A stretch of DNA of 64,000 nt, taken from Moniliophthora roreri (lineage: Eukaryota; Basidiomycota; Agaricomycetes; Agaricales; Marasmiaceae). The translations under genes were made by a program, and so were the position numbers. Below are positions 11,480 to 21,683 of this stretch, piece by piece. Below the pieces are notes generated by a model. It ran no database searches. It saw only the letters and a program-made list of their open reading frames with translations, and was not told the origin of the DNA. The first letter of the stretch is position 1, and each line of letters begins with the position of its first letter. The stretch is from NCBI GenBank assembly GCA_001466705.2, contig LATX02000181.1:62001-126000 (forward strand), in the 5' to 3' direction.

Positions 11480-12850
11480 CCGACAACTCTAGCTTTCCGC
11501 CCAACCAACTTAAAGCTGCTCCTACGCGAGAAAGGTGAGGAACTGTTGTATAATACTTGTGGGCGTTCGCTGGTGACGGCGATCCGACCTTTTGACTTGG
11601 GCTGAGCTTGACCCTGGCAAAAGGAGTATTGGATTCGGGATTTGGAAGGGGGTGGTATAGGAATCGTGGTGGTTTGACGCTAGTTGTAACGGGAAAGGGG
11701 GTGACAGCGACGTGTTGATGTTCTTCCTCATTGAGTTGACGGTACCGTGACTCGGACCGGTAGCCCTTTCACATATCCGCCAAAGATATAACCCCCTGAA
11801 ACCGGTTAGATTCATAACCAGTTATGTGCTTGGGACCCGACGAAACGAAAGGTAAGCAAAAACACGACCAATAGCGGATGATAGAGGCTTACCTCGAAGA
11901 ACTAAAAGGGGATGGGTGGTATGAAGGAATTAGTTTCGTGTACCCGCCATCCTTCTCTGGCATCCCACCACGCGGATGTAGACATGACGTGCAGCTACAG
12001 GGCGAAAGGTGAATCGGGAGTGTGCTCCCTCCATATCCGCACTGTACCCCTTGCCGCTTCCTCCAGCTACCGTCAAAAGAGGCAAAGAGGCAAAGACAAC
12101 TCCATCTCGTTTGTGATATTGGTGCTCCATGGATATGATGCAAACGAGGCCGGGAGCAGTCACCCTTCTTTTCCAAACCGGTGCCTGCTTGCGTAACGGG
12201 ATACGGTGAAAGATTCGGGAAGGAAGTGATGTGAGGTTGAACGGTGGTAGGTCTCTGTGAGTAAGCACTACCGTGTTCTAACCAACTCCAATCCTGAGGA
12301 AAAGTGTGACGTTGTGTGTTCGTGTGGATGTGGGTAGAGCGTAAGTTTGGAGGGTAAGCTGCGGCGTTCAGGCTGCCGTCGTGTCCTAAGCACATTGAGC
12401 ACGAGTACCCTGAGGAATACTTTGGAACAAAGACATACCCATGAGCAAGTCGTGGTTATCGATCGCCACGTCGTAATGGAGCCCCGAAGAGGGTAGAGTC
12501 CGGTCTTCTGGTAAAAAAAATGGATCTTTGTGGGAAGTAAGGAGGCTGTGATTCGATACAAATCGAGCTTTTGAACTCAATCATGGCAACAGAGACGCAC
12601 TCGCTGGTTCAACATCCCCCCCCTTGATAAGCTCACTGCTGGTGCTATAGTATCGAGGCTGTCGGTCGCCGTAAAGGTATATATGTGATTCTTTTTCTGC
12701 AAGGTCTGGATCTGAAAGAGGAAAAAAAAAGTCAAAGATGTGTTTTATTTCCGAGACTAAGAGAGAGACAAGAAACGCACCTATCGATTTAGCAATCCAA
12801 ACCTCAAAGCCCGCTGCCGAGGACGATCATGGGAGTAGAGATCAAGTTGA
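11480..12850 (-). pseudogene. Decayed multi-exon gene, family not recognised
   Basis: Minus-strand segments with strong protein character follow one another with splice-like borders: SLDTIAPAVSLSRGG (about 12,640), HVMSTSAWWDAREGWRVHE (about 11,990), GYIFGGYVKGLPVRV (about 11,780), EEEHQHVAVTPFPVTTSVKP (about 11,700) and VPHLSRVGAALSWLGGKLEL (about 11,530). A GTAAGC donor near 11,893 and a TTTCAG acceptor near 11,808 join two of them. In-frame stops and at least one frameshift (near 11,735) separate conserved-looking pieces, so the gene appears dead. It runs directly into the GH35 relic on the same strand, which suggests a deletion that fused two broken genes. I do not recognise the protein. 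Confidence 0.4.
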
Positions 12851-13651
12851 GGGCCAGCAAGTGGTTTTGTTGGAGATTTGGAGTGGATAGTGGCTATTTT
12901 CCAATCAAAGTTGGTGTATAGGTCCATAATCCGAGATCATGGGGGACGGGAAGTTATTTAGAGCAAAGTCGATGGTCAAAGTCAATCAAAAGCAGGAAGC
13001 GACCTGTCATAGGTGTCCAACCGGCCGATTCGTCCGGACTCCGGTCGGAATTATCGCTTCTTCCTCTCATCATCGCACCCGCTATATTATTCACCCAGCC
13101 CTTTAGAGTCGAAATATCCAAATTACTGTTCAATACGTATTCGCACGAAGGGTGAGACTATTCGCCACAACGCTTTATGCGCGCCTCAAGTATCAACGTC
13201 CGTTATTGCTTTTCTTCGGCTTACTGTAGCCTGCAGGCACGACGACCCGTGGTTTAGCGTTTTTTTTTACGAACTGTAAAAAGAAAGTATGTTTCGCACA
13301 AAGGAGTGAATAGAAAACTGAGAGACGCTGCAGAAAGAGTACAGATAGGATGAATTGATGGAGCGTGTCGGAGCCTAATAAAAAGGCATGTAATCCAATC
13401 CGCTAGGAATCCTTGAAGGCCCTTCTGTCGTCTTTTTTATGCATCAATACATATAGTAACATAGAAAGATATTTATGTACGAGTAGAATTTAAGTCAAGA
13501 CAGAGGGAGTCACGGGACCATGAACGCCTCCGCAACATGTTGATGGGAAGAAGACTTGCCATGTTAGGTCATGTTCTTGCTTCTTGCCTCCGTACTACCA
13601 ACACCAACGCCAACACTATCGCTGCAACTCCCTCAAGCTCCAGCTCTGTAA
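12851..13651. other. Intergenic, no supported gene
   Basis: Nothing convincing was found. The stretch separates the minus-strand relics from the plus-strand HET gene and contains AT-rich runs near 13,430-13,490. Confidence 0.4.
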
Positions 13652-15892
13652 ATGTCCTCTGATACACATCTGGAGGAAGCACGGACGCAGAAAATGACAC
13701 TGGTCCGACTACATGCCGAGGACCAATGGGTACCTTTGCCATGTAAGTCAACTATTCTGTTTCCTTGCTGGGTAGCGGGCTCATTTCCATCAGCGGAGGC
13801 GCTACGTGGGTCAACAATAGACGCCAAAATCTCGAGGCTCGTCTGCGATAACTGCTGGGGCACCGTGTTTTCCTTTCACGCATTCCAGTCCACCTGGCTA
13901 TCACACAAAAGTAAGAGCATTGTAGGCACTTGTGGCTGCACATATTTTGCATCCCTGGAGTCCTTGGGGCAGTCTGGAGCCAAGGGATGCGAATGGTGTC
14001 CCATAGTCTGTGAAGCTATAGAGAACAAGGTATGTGGGCATTCACTGCCTGATTTTCAAGTCTTATTTATGGTGCTCAAATATCAAGTTGAAAACCCCTG
14101 TCAAGCTACGAAATGATACAACTCGAGAAAGATTTTGCCCTTCAAGCTCGCTCCGGATAATTGTGGCATTCGGACTCAACTGTGGTGAAGATCCGAACCT
14201 CCTAGCACTACTGTTGGAGGTCAGAGATATAAATCTCTCTCAGGCTTTTGAGGTATACACCACAGACGGTAGGGAAGGTTTCACCAACTCGGAAGACATC
14301 ATTGCTCTAATACTCTTGTAGATGACAACGCAGGGAGATTTTTGACCAATCGAGATGTTCCACGGGAAATGGATTGTTCGCTCACCTATGCACACACTCG
14401 TCGACAATTAGAGGAATGCTTCCGTCACGAGAGTTGTCCGCCTCCAGTGCCTGCCGCCCTACCAACCCGGCTTCTGGACTGCACAGATCCTACGCAACCA
14501 CGACTATTTGTCAGTAATGGGACAGAAAAGGAACTTTACGCAGCGCTGAGCTATGTTTGGGGCGAAGACCAGCCTCAGAAAACCACTTCCCAGAACATTG
14601 ACTCTTACACCATCTCTATTGATGTGTGGCGCATCCCACAAACGATTAGAGATGCCATCACGGTTACGCACAACCTGGGAGTGCGCTATCTCTGGGTAGA
14701 CGCTTTTTGTATAATGCAAGACTCGAGGGAGGACAAAGCTCGCGAGATTGCCAAGATGCGTGCGATATTCAGGAACGCATACTTCACCATTGTCGCTTCA
14801 TCTGCAAAATGCGTTAGCGAAGGATTCCTTCATCCTCGAGACCCGAAACCATCTGCTATTCTTCCCTTTCTATGTCCTGATAGGACCATTGGTACAATGT
14901 CGCTGTCCGTGCCACAGCCTGAGCTGCTCAATGCTCCCGCGCCGCCTGAAACGCGGGCATGGTGTTTGGAGGAGAGACTGCTCTCGCCTCGCCTTCTTCT
15001 GTACTCAATTCATACCTTAGAATACGAGTGCCAAACAATACACATAAATATTGACGGTAGCCGTCGTTACCTCTCAAACCCAGCCATCGGTCGACTACCT
15101 GACCGTGTGTTTTCTACAGAGTTAGCACATGTAAATACGGGACTGAGGCGCAATAGTATCGCATTGCGGACTCAGTACAACGTGTGGCGCGCTATTCTTG
15201 AGGAGTACACGGCACGATCCCTAACCAAGTCGAGGGATCGGCTCAATGCTCTGGCAGGTGTTGCGGAGCATTTCCAATGGCCCGGGAGCAGGTATCTGGC
15301 AGGACTCTGGTCAGTCGAGCTTCCCTGGGGTCTACTATGGCACATAGACGCACCACCGCGGAAAAGGCCGACAAAGTATAGGGCACCATCATGGAGCTGG
15401 GCAGCCATAGATGGGAAAATTGCAGGTTACAATCCTTACGAGTACGAACGGCTCTTTACTCTTACAAGCATAGTTGGTCTTGGTAGTCCCCCCATCTGCT
15501 TGGTTGAGGTCTGTGAGGTCACGAACTTGAACCCTTCATATCACTTTGGTGGTGTTACTGGTGGATACCTGACAGTTACAACCGTAACAATGAAAGTCTT
15601 TTGGGCAAAAGGTTCAAACTTGTACGAACACGACAGAGTAGAAGGAGCCAAGGAGGTGATTGGAAGGATCCAACCTGATGCCCTGGAAGACTGTTCTAAT
15701 GATATACTGCTTGCCTTCATATGCAAGCACAAGCGAAACCATGTAGCTGGAATAGCTCTAGTAGCAATTGGCAGTGAGCACCCTGCCTACAAGACCGACA
15801 CTGTTCATTACCACCGTATAGGACACTGTGAGGTCACATCCAGTGTCTATGAAAGAGGAACATCAGAGAGAGCTACAATTACAATTGTATAG
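13652..15892 (+). CDS. Heterokaryon incompatibility (HET) domain protein
   Basis: Exons 13652-13742, 13794-14029, 14088-14268 and 14322-15892 give 692 residues in frame. The HET domain lies at about residues 240-390 with its signature blocks: YAALSYVWGED, then LGVRYLWVDAFCIMQDS and a block with IFRNAYFTIVASSA. The N-terminal region (residues about 45-95) has spaced cysteines (CDNCW, GCTYF, GCEWCPIV), common upstream of HET domains in basidiomycete proteins. The C-terminal half has the usual WCLEERLLSPR and PSWSWAAIDG motifs that follow many HET domains. In ascomycetes HET domains trigger cell death on non-self recognition; in basidiomycetes they form large families of mostly unknown role. No NACHT or WD repeats are attached. 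The gene borders a transposon-rich stretch. Confidence 0.9.
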
Positions 15893-16179
15893 GAAAGGTC
15901 TAGCTAATGTAACCACATGTTTACAGCGCTTTGCGTAAATAATGGGAATCGTGGTATTTTGTTTCGGAGTGATGTCACTGTAAATCGTAAGAGTGAGCAG
16001 TAAGGAGCGGCAGTGACGTACCACGTATAATGGTGACGGCTCGGTCGCACCTGGTGCGCTGTGAGCCTGTGTGACAACTGTTACTTGACACCAGACGCGA
16101 CGTTCCTTTTTACCCTCAGGGCACAGCAAGCATCCGACCCCGACAGCGATGAAGTCCAGATCATCGATGACTATTCAGC
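15893..16179 (+). other. Short spacer ending in a possible coding segment interrupted by the repeat
   Basis: Most of this spacer is empty. From about 16,122, after an acceptor-like CCCTCAG, the plus strand reads AQQASDPDSDEVQIIDDYSA up to the exact start of the repeat element at 16180. This acidic stretch could be an exon of the gene that resumes at 17,348, but the sequence between is broken by the element copy and by the N at 16629. Confidence 0.25.
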
Positions 16180-16628
16180 CCCAACGAGATGTTAGTGGGT
16201 GCCATCAGACACTATCGGACGTTATTCGACAATTTCCGCGAAAATCTGACATTTTCTGACGTCCATCCGATCAACTTCGCTTGACAGCTTCTTCCCCGGC
16301 TACCAACTTGGTGCATACCCAAACAAGATACTAGAAAAGAACACGGCTCGAGATAGACTTAGAAAAAAAAAACTTGTGCACTGGAGTCCGTGCGCAAATT
16401 CCCCTGTGCCCTGAATTTCCCCACGCTCACTTCTTTCTTTCTAACCACCACCATCCCCACTTCCTAGCTTCCTCCTAGCCCACTCTGTCTCCTCGTCTAT
16501 ACTGCTCCTCCCCCTTCTCAAGATAAAACTCAAGATGAGAACAGCTACACCCGCACCCGAACTCGAACTCACATGCACACCTGCACCTGCACCTGCACCC
16601 ACCCATACCCAGACCCGAACTCGCACCC
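16180..16628 (+). mobile_element. DNA transposon copy 1, left part only, ending at N
   Basis: This 449-bp stretch matches the left end of the complete element at 17,395 almost base for base, from CCCAACGAGATGTTAGTGGG through the C-rich CACCTGCACCTGCACC tract to CTCGCACCC. It stops at the N at 16629. The sequence after the N does not match the rest of the element, so the right part is missing, collapsed or deleted. Its left flank is ATTCAGC, similar to the ATTCAAC duplication of copy 2. Several sites that are CpG here are TpG or CpA in copy 2, and a few are reversed. Confidence 0.8.
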
Positions 16629-16629
16629 N
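16629..16629. other. Ambiguous base N, probable assembly join
   Basis: A single N lies exactly where copy 1 of the repeat stops matching copy 2. It probably marks a joined contig boundary or an unresolved repeat, so distances across 16.2-17.4 kb should not be trusted. Confidence 0.8.
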
Positions 16630-17347
16630 AGCAATCAGTATTTTTCAACCACTTCAGGCCCTAGCTTATTTAGTTGTGCAAGAGGCACAGGCTAGTTGAG
16701 ACCTGAGATTGTACTCCAAACCAGAGATCTAAATAAAAGCTAGGAAGAGCTTAGTTTTTAATGCAAGAGGCATGTTTTCTGATAAGAAAAACATTGTATC
16801 AGTCTACTAAGAGGGTAGCTGACATGCATCAGTATAGTCTGGTGTTTCAATGTGAATCAGAGAGGGTTTCAGGCTAGCAGTGTCTAGAAGATTTGTCCTC
16901 TTGAGAATTGTTGCAGAACATAGCTAAGAGGGCTATATTCAGGTACAAGAGGTACCTTTGTTTTGATTAGAAGAAGTTTGGTTCTTTGGGCAATTTCTGG
17001 TTGAACAGTTGAGTTCTATAGTACCAGTTTGCTTTCAAAGTGATTAATAATTCACATACCAAAGAAAATATTTTACAAAAGACAAACACAAACCTCAATC
17101 TGAGAAGTTGTTTTGAAGGCATTTGTCTCTGAACTACCAAGCAATACATTGAGAATTATTCTTGATGTTGTGGTAACAGTGAACCACACCAAACCAACTC
17201 GCAAACAAAACTGAGAATCAAGAACTTATATATACCTTTTTTGGGGGTATTTTGGCACCACAGGCCTTGTGTTTTCATAGTAGAGGCATAGGTTTTTGAG
17301 TATCTTCATCGCCATGTGTTGAAGTTCTCTGAAAGCTTGTCAACAAG
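16630..17347. other. AT-rich repetitive-looking spacer of unknown nature
   Basis: The composition differs from the flanks, with recurring words such as aagagg, ggctag and agagggt. No ORF or terminal repeat explains it. It could hold introns or exons of the interrupted frame at 17,348, or the remains of an older element. Confidence 0.3.
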
Positions 17348-17387
17348 ATGAAGCAGGATTTAGATCAAGAAAGCCAGGGCACCCAGC

Positions 17388-17394
17388 ATTCAAC
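17388..17394. repeat. 7-bp target-site duplication, left
   Basis: ATTCAAC directly precedes the left terminal repeat of the element and is repeated exactly at 19000-19006. Confidence 0.85.
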
Positions 17395-18999
17395 CCCAAC
17401 GAGATGTTAGTGGGCGCCATCAGACACTATCAGACGTTATTCAACAATTCCCATGAAAATCTGACATTTTCTGATGTCCATCTGATCAACTTCGCTTGAC
17501 AGCTTCTTCCCCGGCTACCAACTTGGTGCATACCCAAACAAGATACTAGAAAAGAACACAGCTTGAGATAGACTTAGAAAAAAAACTTGTGCTCTGGAGT
17601 CCGTGCGCAAATTCCCCTGTGCCCTGAATTTCCCCACACTCGCTTCTTTCTTTCTAACCACCACCATCCCCACTTCCTAGCTTCCTTCTAGCCCACTCTG
17701 TCTCCTTGTCTATACCGCTCCTCCCCCTTCTCAAGATAAAACTCAAGATGAGAACAGCTACACCCACACCTGAACTCGAACTCACATGCACACCTGCACC
17801 TGCACCTGCACCCACCCATACCCAGACCCGAACTCGCACCCACCCCGTTCCTATTGTCAAAGAACTCACCAAAAGGTTAAAAATACACCCAAGAACCATC
17901 TGTCTTTAGCCTACTCCAATGACGACTCAAGTTCATACACATCCCACATAGACAACAACAATGATGTATGGGAGGAATTTGATTGTCCAATCATCAATCT
18001 CATCCCAGATGCCCTTGAGGAACGAAAAGTGCTTGTTGTTCGTGGCAAATATGGGTTACAGGGTTTTGTGCAACTTGTCTGCCATCTCATGTATGACTGT
18101 CATGTCAACAGTGGCTTACTAGAAGGGAAGCTTAGTCGCCTCATTGAGGCCATAAATGTGTACGCCATTGTTTTCCTGGGAGATTCCTGCACTGATTGTT
18201 ATTCAGGGTGGTTGCTGCACCTCCAAACAATGCACCACAAACAAAGGCCAAGCCTAGATCCCGAAAAGCCAAGGCTGTAGGAAAGTCTGATGACAACGCT
18301 GCTACCGCCACAACGTCTCAACCCCAAAGAAAAAAAGGTTCAAACCTTGGAGAATCCCAGATTTGATATGCCCCAAGTATGTTTCTGACTCCCTCACTGT
18401 GATTAACTAACCATCTCTGTCAGATGGCTTTATTGCAGCAATTGGAAAGAGAAGCCTGAGAACAAGGAGAAGACTATGGACAAATTTGAAGATTATTGGG
18501 CATGGTTTGAGAAGAACGAGAAGGATGAGTTGCGCGTACATGTATTTACTTCCTTAGTGGGCTGCACTGACATAGTCCACAGAAATATCAAGAACTTTCA
18601 CACAAGAAGAACTCTGAGACACGTAACAATGCATAGTAGGATCAGCAGGACACTCTGCAGGTGCCGGATTTGCTGTTTTCGGACTTGGTATGTGTGTCAA
18701 GGGGGGGCAAGAGATGGGAGACAAGGGTATACATACTAGCATTGTGTATAGTGGTATAATGTCGAATAGCATCTGATTATTAGACATTATTAGACAGTAT
18801 CAGACAACAATCAGATGCTATTTGACCAGTAAATGGCATATTAGACCTGCCTGACCAGATGTCTAATAATGTCTGATAATGTCAGATAACATCTGGAATA
18901 GTGCATGTTAAGGACACTATCGGATGTTTTCTGACGTTATCAGACGGGGTTGGGTATCATCAGATAATGTCTGATAGCGTCCAGTAAAACCTCACTGGG
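17395..18999 (+). mobile_element. Complete 1,605-bp DNA transposon, probably non-autonomous
   Basis: The left end CCCAACGAGATGTTAGTGGG and the reverse complement of the right end CCCAGTGAGGTTTTACTGGA align over about 50 bp at roughly 75% identity, so they form imperfect terminal inverted repeats. A perfect 7-bp duplication flanks them. The left 450 bp recur at 16,180. Subterminal regions are full of CAGAC/GTCTG-type words, denser on the right (18,770-18,999). The interior has short coding-like tracts (near 17,930-18,170 and 18,230-18,360, the latter rich in K, P, Q and N) but no transposase signature and several stops. A 7-bp duplication does not match hAT (8), MULE (about 9) or CACTA (2-3) standards, so I leave the superfamily open. 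Confidence 0.8.
18770..18999. repeat. Subterminal array of CAGAC/GTCTG motifs
   Basis: About ten close variants of TATCAGACAWTATCAGA and its reverse complement occur in 230 bp, in both orientations, at the right end of the transposon. Fewer copies lie at its left end. Such arrays are typical transposase-binding sites in several DNA transposon groups; binding here is inferred. Confidence 0.6.
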
Positions 19000-19006
19000 A
19001 TTCAAC
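19000..19006. repeat. 7-bp target-site duplication, right
   Basis: ATTCAAC directly follows the right terminal repeat (CTCACTGGG) and matches the left copy at 17388-17394. Confidence 0.85.
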
Positions 19007-19663
19007 ACCAGACACTCAGAAATACATCAAAACCCTCATGAAGAGCCTTACTGACAATGATGTTTACAGCATCAAGAAGAGAAGGGTACTGGATGATGGT
19101 GAAGTGCCCGCCCCAGACTCTGTCACAGTCGGCCTTCAACAACTCACCTCTACGACTTCCAGTCCCATCGACAATTTTAATGCAGACTTCAAATGCCTAC
19201 AAAATCGAAGACACCGAGCTGTTGCGCTTACTCAGCTCAACGAGGAAACTGAGCCGTTCTCAAGTGACAGTACATCTACTCCCCAATCCAACCAAATCAA
19301 CCCTCAGCCCGTTCCTGATCATTCACGCAGCCCTAGTGTCACTTCTACTGATGGTACCAACTCAGACTATAGGTTTGAAGATGACTTTACCCCAGAAGAA
19401 CTCCAACAACTTGTGGAAATGGTTGACATGTCCCACCTGGAACCCAAAGATACACTCCCAAGGTGTCATGCAGAGGATGTGGTCTTGGATATGGATGACA
19501 GTGGTGGAGATGGTATGGATGAGTTGGATATAGAAGAAATGGTGGATTCACTTGGAGTAGATACAGCATAATTGACATTTTTCTGACGAGACACTATCGA
19601 GACGAAGGAAATTTGACTAAGTCCCAACACTGAAACGACAGGCCTGCCAAAAAGGCCCCGAAT

Positions 19664-19787
19664 GGTACCAGTCCCTTCGGTCTCGTCTTCTCCCTTGCCG
19701 TCATCTTTCCGCTTTTTCAAATACTTTACCCCGATAACAACCTGCCCAAAACAAGACGAGACCAAACAGGAGTGGGTACGAGTCTAA
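19664..19787. repeat. Imperfect inverted repeat at the break of the KDZ gene
   Basis: GGTCTCGTCTT (19679-19689) is perfectly inverted as AAGACGAGACC (19753-19763). The match extends imperfectly outwards to about 28 bp per arm (GTACCAGTCCC versus GTACCCACTCC). The outer edge of the right arm coincides with the point where the KDZ transposase coding sequence ends, which suggests that a mobile element end or a small MITE caused the break. Confidence 0.5.
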
Positions 19788-21683
19788 ACACAAAGGTATG
19801 CTCACATTCTTCAAAGTCTTCGATTCCAACACCTTCAATATACTGTGGATGCCAGGAGACTTGACATTTTAGGTTGTGGGCATGACCATGGAATGCTGGA
19901 ACTATACCAACCAGACCACTTCAGATGACTTTGTTGTGTAACTTTGGGGCTTCGGCAAAGTGTCTTGAAAAAGGCACACATGATGTCGTAACCAATCCCA
20001 AGTTCATCGCCAGTTGTCGATGAGCGCATTGACAGTTGCAAGAGGATATTTCATTCTAGAACACAATATCAGATTAATGGTCGATGCCCGAGGAAGGGCG
20101 TACTTACAGTTCACCGCTTCGGATCATATCACACAACTAGAGAACATGACCATGGCGACAAACAGCAACAAAGATTCCTGATACCGCGAAGAGTGTGAAT
20201 GTCTTCTTCTGAGAGTCTGGCCCCGCCACCTTCCATCGTTCGACGCAAGTGTCATCGCAAGACACAAGGTCTTCGGTCTCATTGTGATTCAGCCATGCGA
20301 TGCTAGTGTCAACCGGGCCCGCAGAGTCATCACCACCCTCATCAACATTCATTTGGTTGGCCTGGTGGAGCAATCAGTATTATGACACCCTGAATATCAA
20401 ATTTACGAACCTTTGTAGCGTTACTTCGTCCTGCCTTGACCTCATTTTCAAACTCATCAACATACTCACTCTCCAGGAAACGGTGGTGTGGGAGGTTTCT
20501 CTTGTCAATGCGCTCTTGTCCGGGACGAACATCTGTGCTAACTAGTTGCATTGAGTTGTTCCCATCAATTGAGAATAGTTTGCGTGGGTGAAGGGGCGGC
20601 TCATTGGCAACCTCGTAATTACACGGCACACAAACATGTGTGGTGAACGATGCGACGTCTCGGCGGTCCAAGAGTTCTAGAGTCCGATCTTCTACCTGCC
20701 GTTGAATTGCCAAATATGCATCATATGCACCACGTAATTGGTTTTCCAGTTGTTCCTCTATTGGCAACTTCGCTACAGTCAGATAGAAACCATGCAAATG
20801 TGTATTCGCTCACACCATGAACGTGTTGCAGAGCTTTTGACAAACCGTCGATGCTGAATTTGGGACATACACGATTGATTTGACGATAAACATGGAATAG
20901 GTGAAGCGAAAATGCGAGTTGGGGTTGTTCAGGGGTAGCGCCAATGTAGCCATGTCGGACAAGGCTGTCATTGGTTTGAGACCCATTGGGATGAAAGAAA
21001 TTCCATGAACAATGTTCTGATATCTTGTAAATCGGTACGCCATGATGCTACTCAAATGATTACACACCATTGAAGTCCATAACGCAAATTTCCCATAACT
21101 CTTCACAGCTTTCATTGCGTGGGGCACCATGAACACTGAAGGTAGTGTAGGACTTGAAGAGTGCCGGGAGTTGCAAGGACCAGGAATCAACTTGCTTCTG
21201 GATACGGTCTGCCCGAGTTCTGTCATCTGCGAGTCTACGAGGATTATGAGTTTTTGCCACAGAAGTCGGTCAAAAAATACCGAGTTCTGGTAGTGAGTGC
21301 TGTGAGTAACGTATGAAAGTCATATTCGCCGCCAGCATTGCTGTTGAGGATGCCTTCCTGTCCCGGTGGCAGGGGTAATGTGTTGATATCCCTATCGTCA
21401 TTGCCGTCGTTGTCACTCCCTGTATCCACAAGGGCCTCGCGAGCTTCAAATGATAAGCCTAAATGAGACGAGGAATGTCAACGAGAGCAAATGGTAAAGT
21501 TGAGATTTACTACACACCACTGAAAAGAGCCCTACGCTCTTCTTTCTCTATCTCCCATTCATCCCTAGTCGTCGCCATGCTCAGGGTCTCATGCTCGATT
21601 TCCATTCTATCGCGCTCTAGAGGATCGCCGTAAATGAAGGAAACGCTAGACGAGGCGCCATAACGTCTGGTTTTTCGACCCAT
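19788..21683 (-). pseudogene. KDZ transposase, broken and C-terminally truncated
   Basis: The minus strand starts at ATG 21683 and is split by short introns. It encodes the N-terminal region with RADRIQKQVDSWSLQLPALF and the block HVCVPCNYEVANEPPLHPRK followed by FSIDGNNSM (first acidic residue of the KDZ core). Further blocks are DDTCVERWKVAGPDSQKK, CRHGHVL, LGIGYDIMCAF (second Asp) and VPAFHGHAHNLKCQVSWHPQ with GIEDFEECEH (Glu). These match Kyakuja-Dileera-Zisupton transposases of Agaricomycetes. An in-frame TAG lies at 20137-20139 just after CRHGHVL, and a frameshift sits between LIDN and GDELG near 20,015. Homology stops right after CEHTFVF near 19,790, so the C-terminal third is gone. 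The element is dead. Confidence 0.85.

Larger units (their letters stand above)
17348..19571 (+). pseudogene. Reading frame interrupted by the transposon, acidic protein of unknown function
   Basis: The frame runs from an ATG at 17348 (MKQDLDQESQGTQHS) into the target duplication at 17388-17394 and resumes at 19007. Removing the element and one duplication restores a continuous frame ending TQHSTPDTQKYIKTL, followed by about 180 residues to a stop at 19569-19571. The C-terminus is acidic and hydrophobic (FTPEELQQLVEMVDMSHLEP; MDELDIEEMVDSLGV), as in some transcriptional activation or protein-interaction tails. A KKRR cluster near the start of the second part could be a nuclear signal. The frame is open for one codon series upstream only to a TGA near 17,329, so upstream exons are likely. 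I do not recognise the protein; it may belong to an older mobile element. Confidence 0.5.

Noticed and set aside
16630..17347. Possible LTR or second transposon
   Set aside because: Recurrent words are visible, but there are no paired long repeats, no TG/CA ends and no duplication, so I left it as an unexplained spacer.
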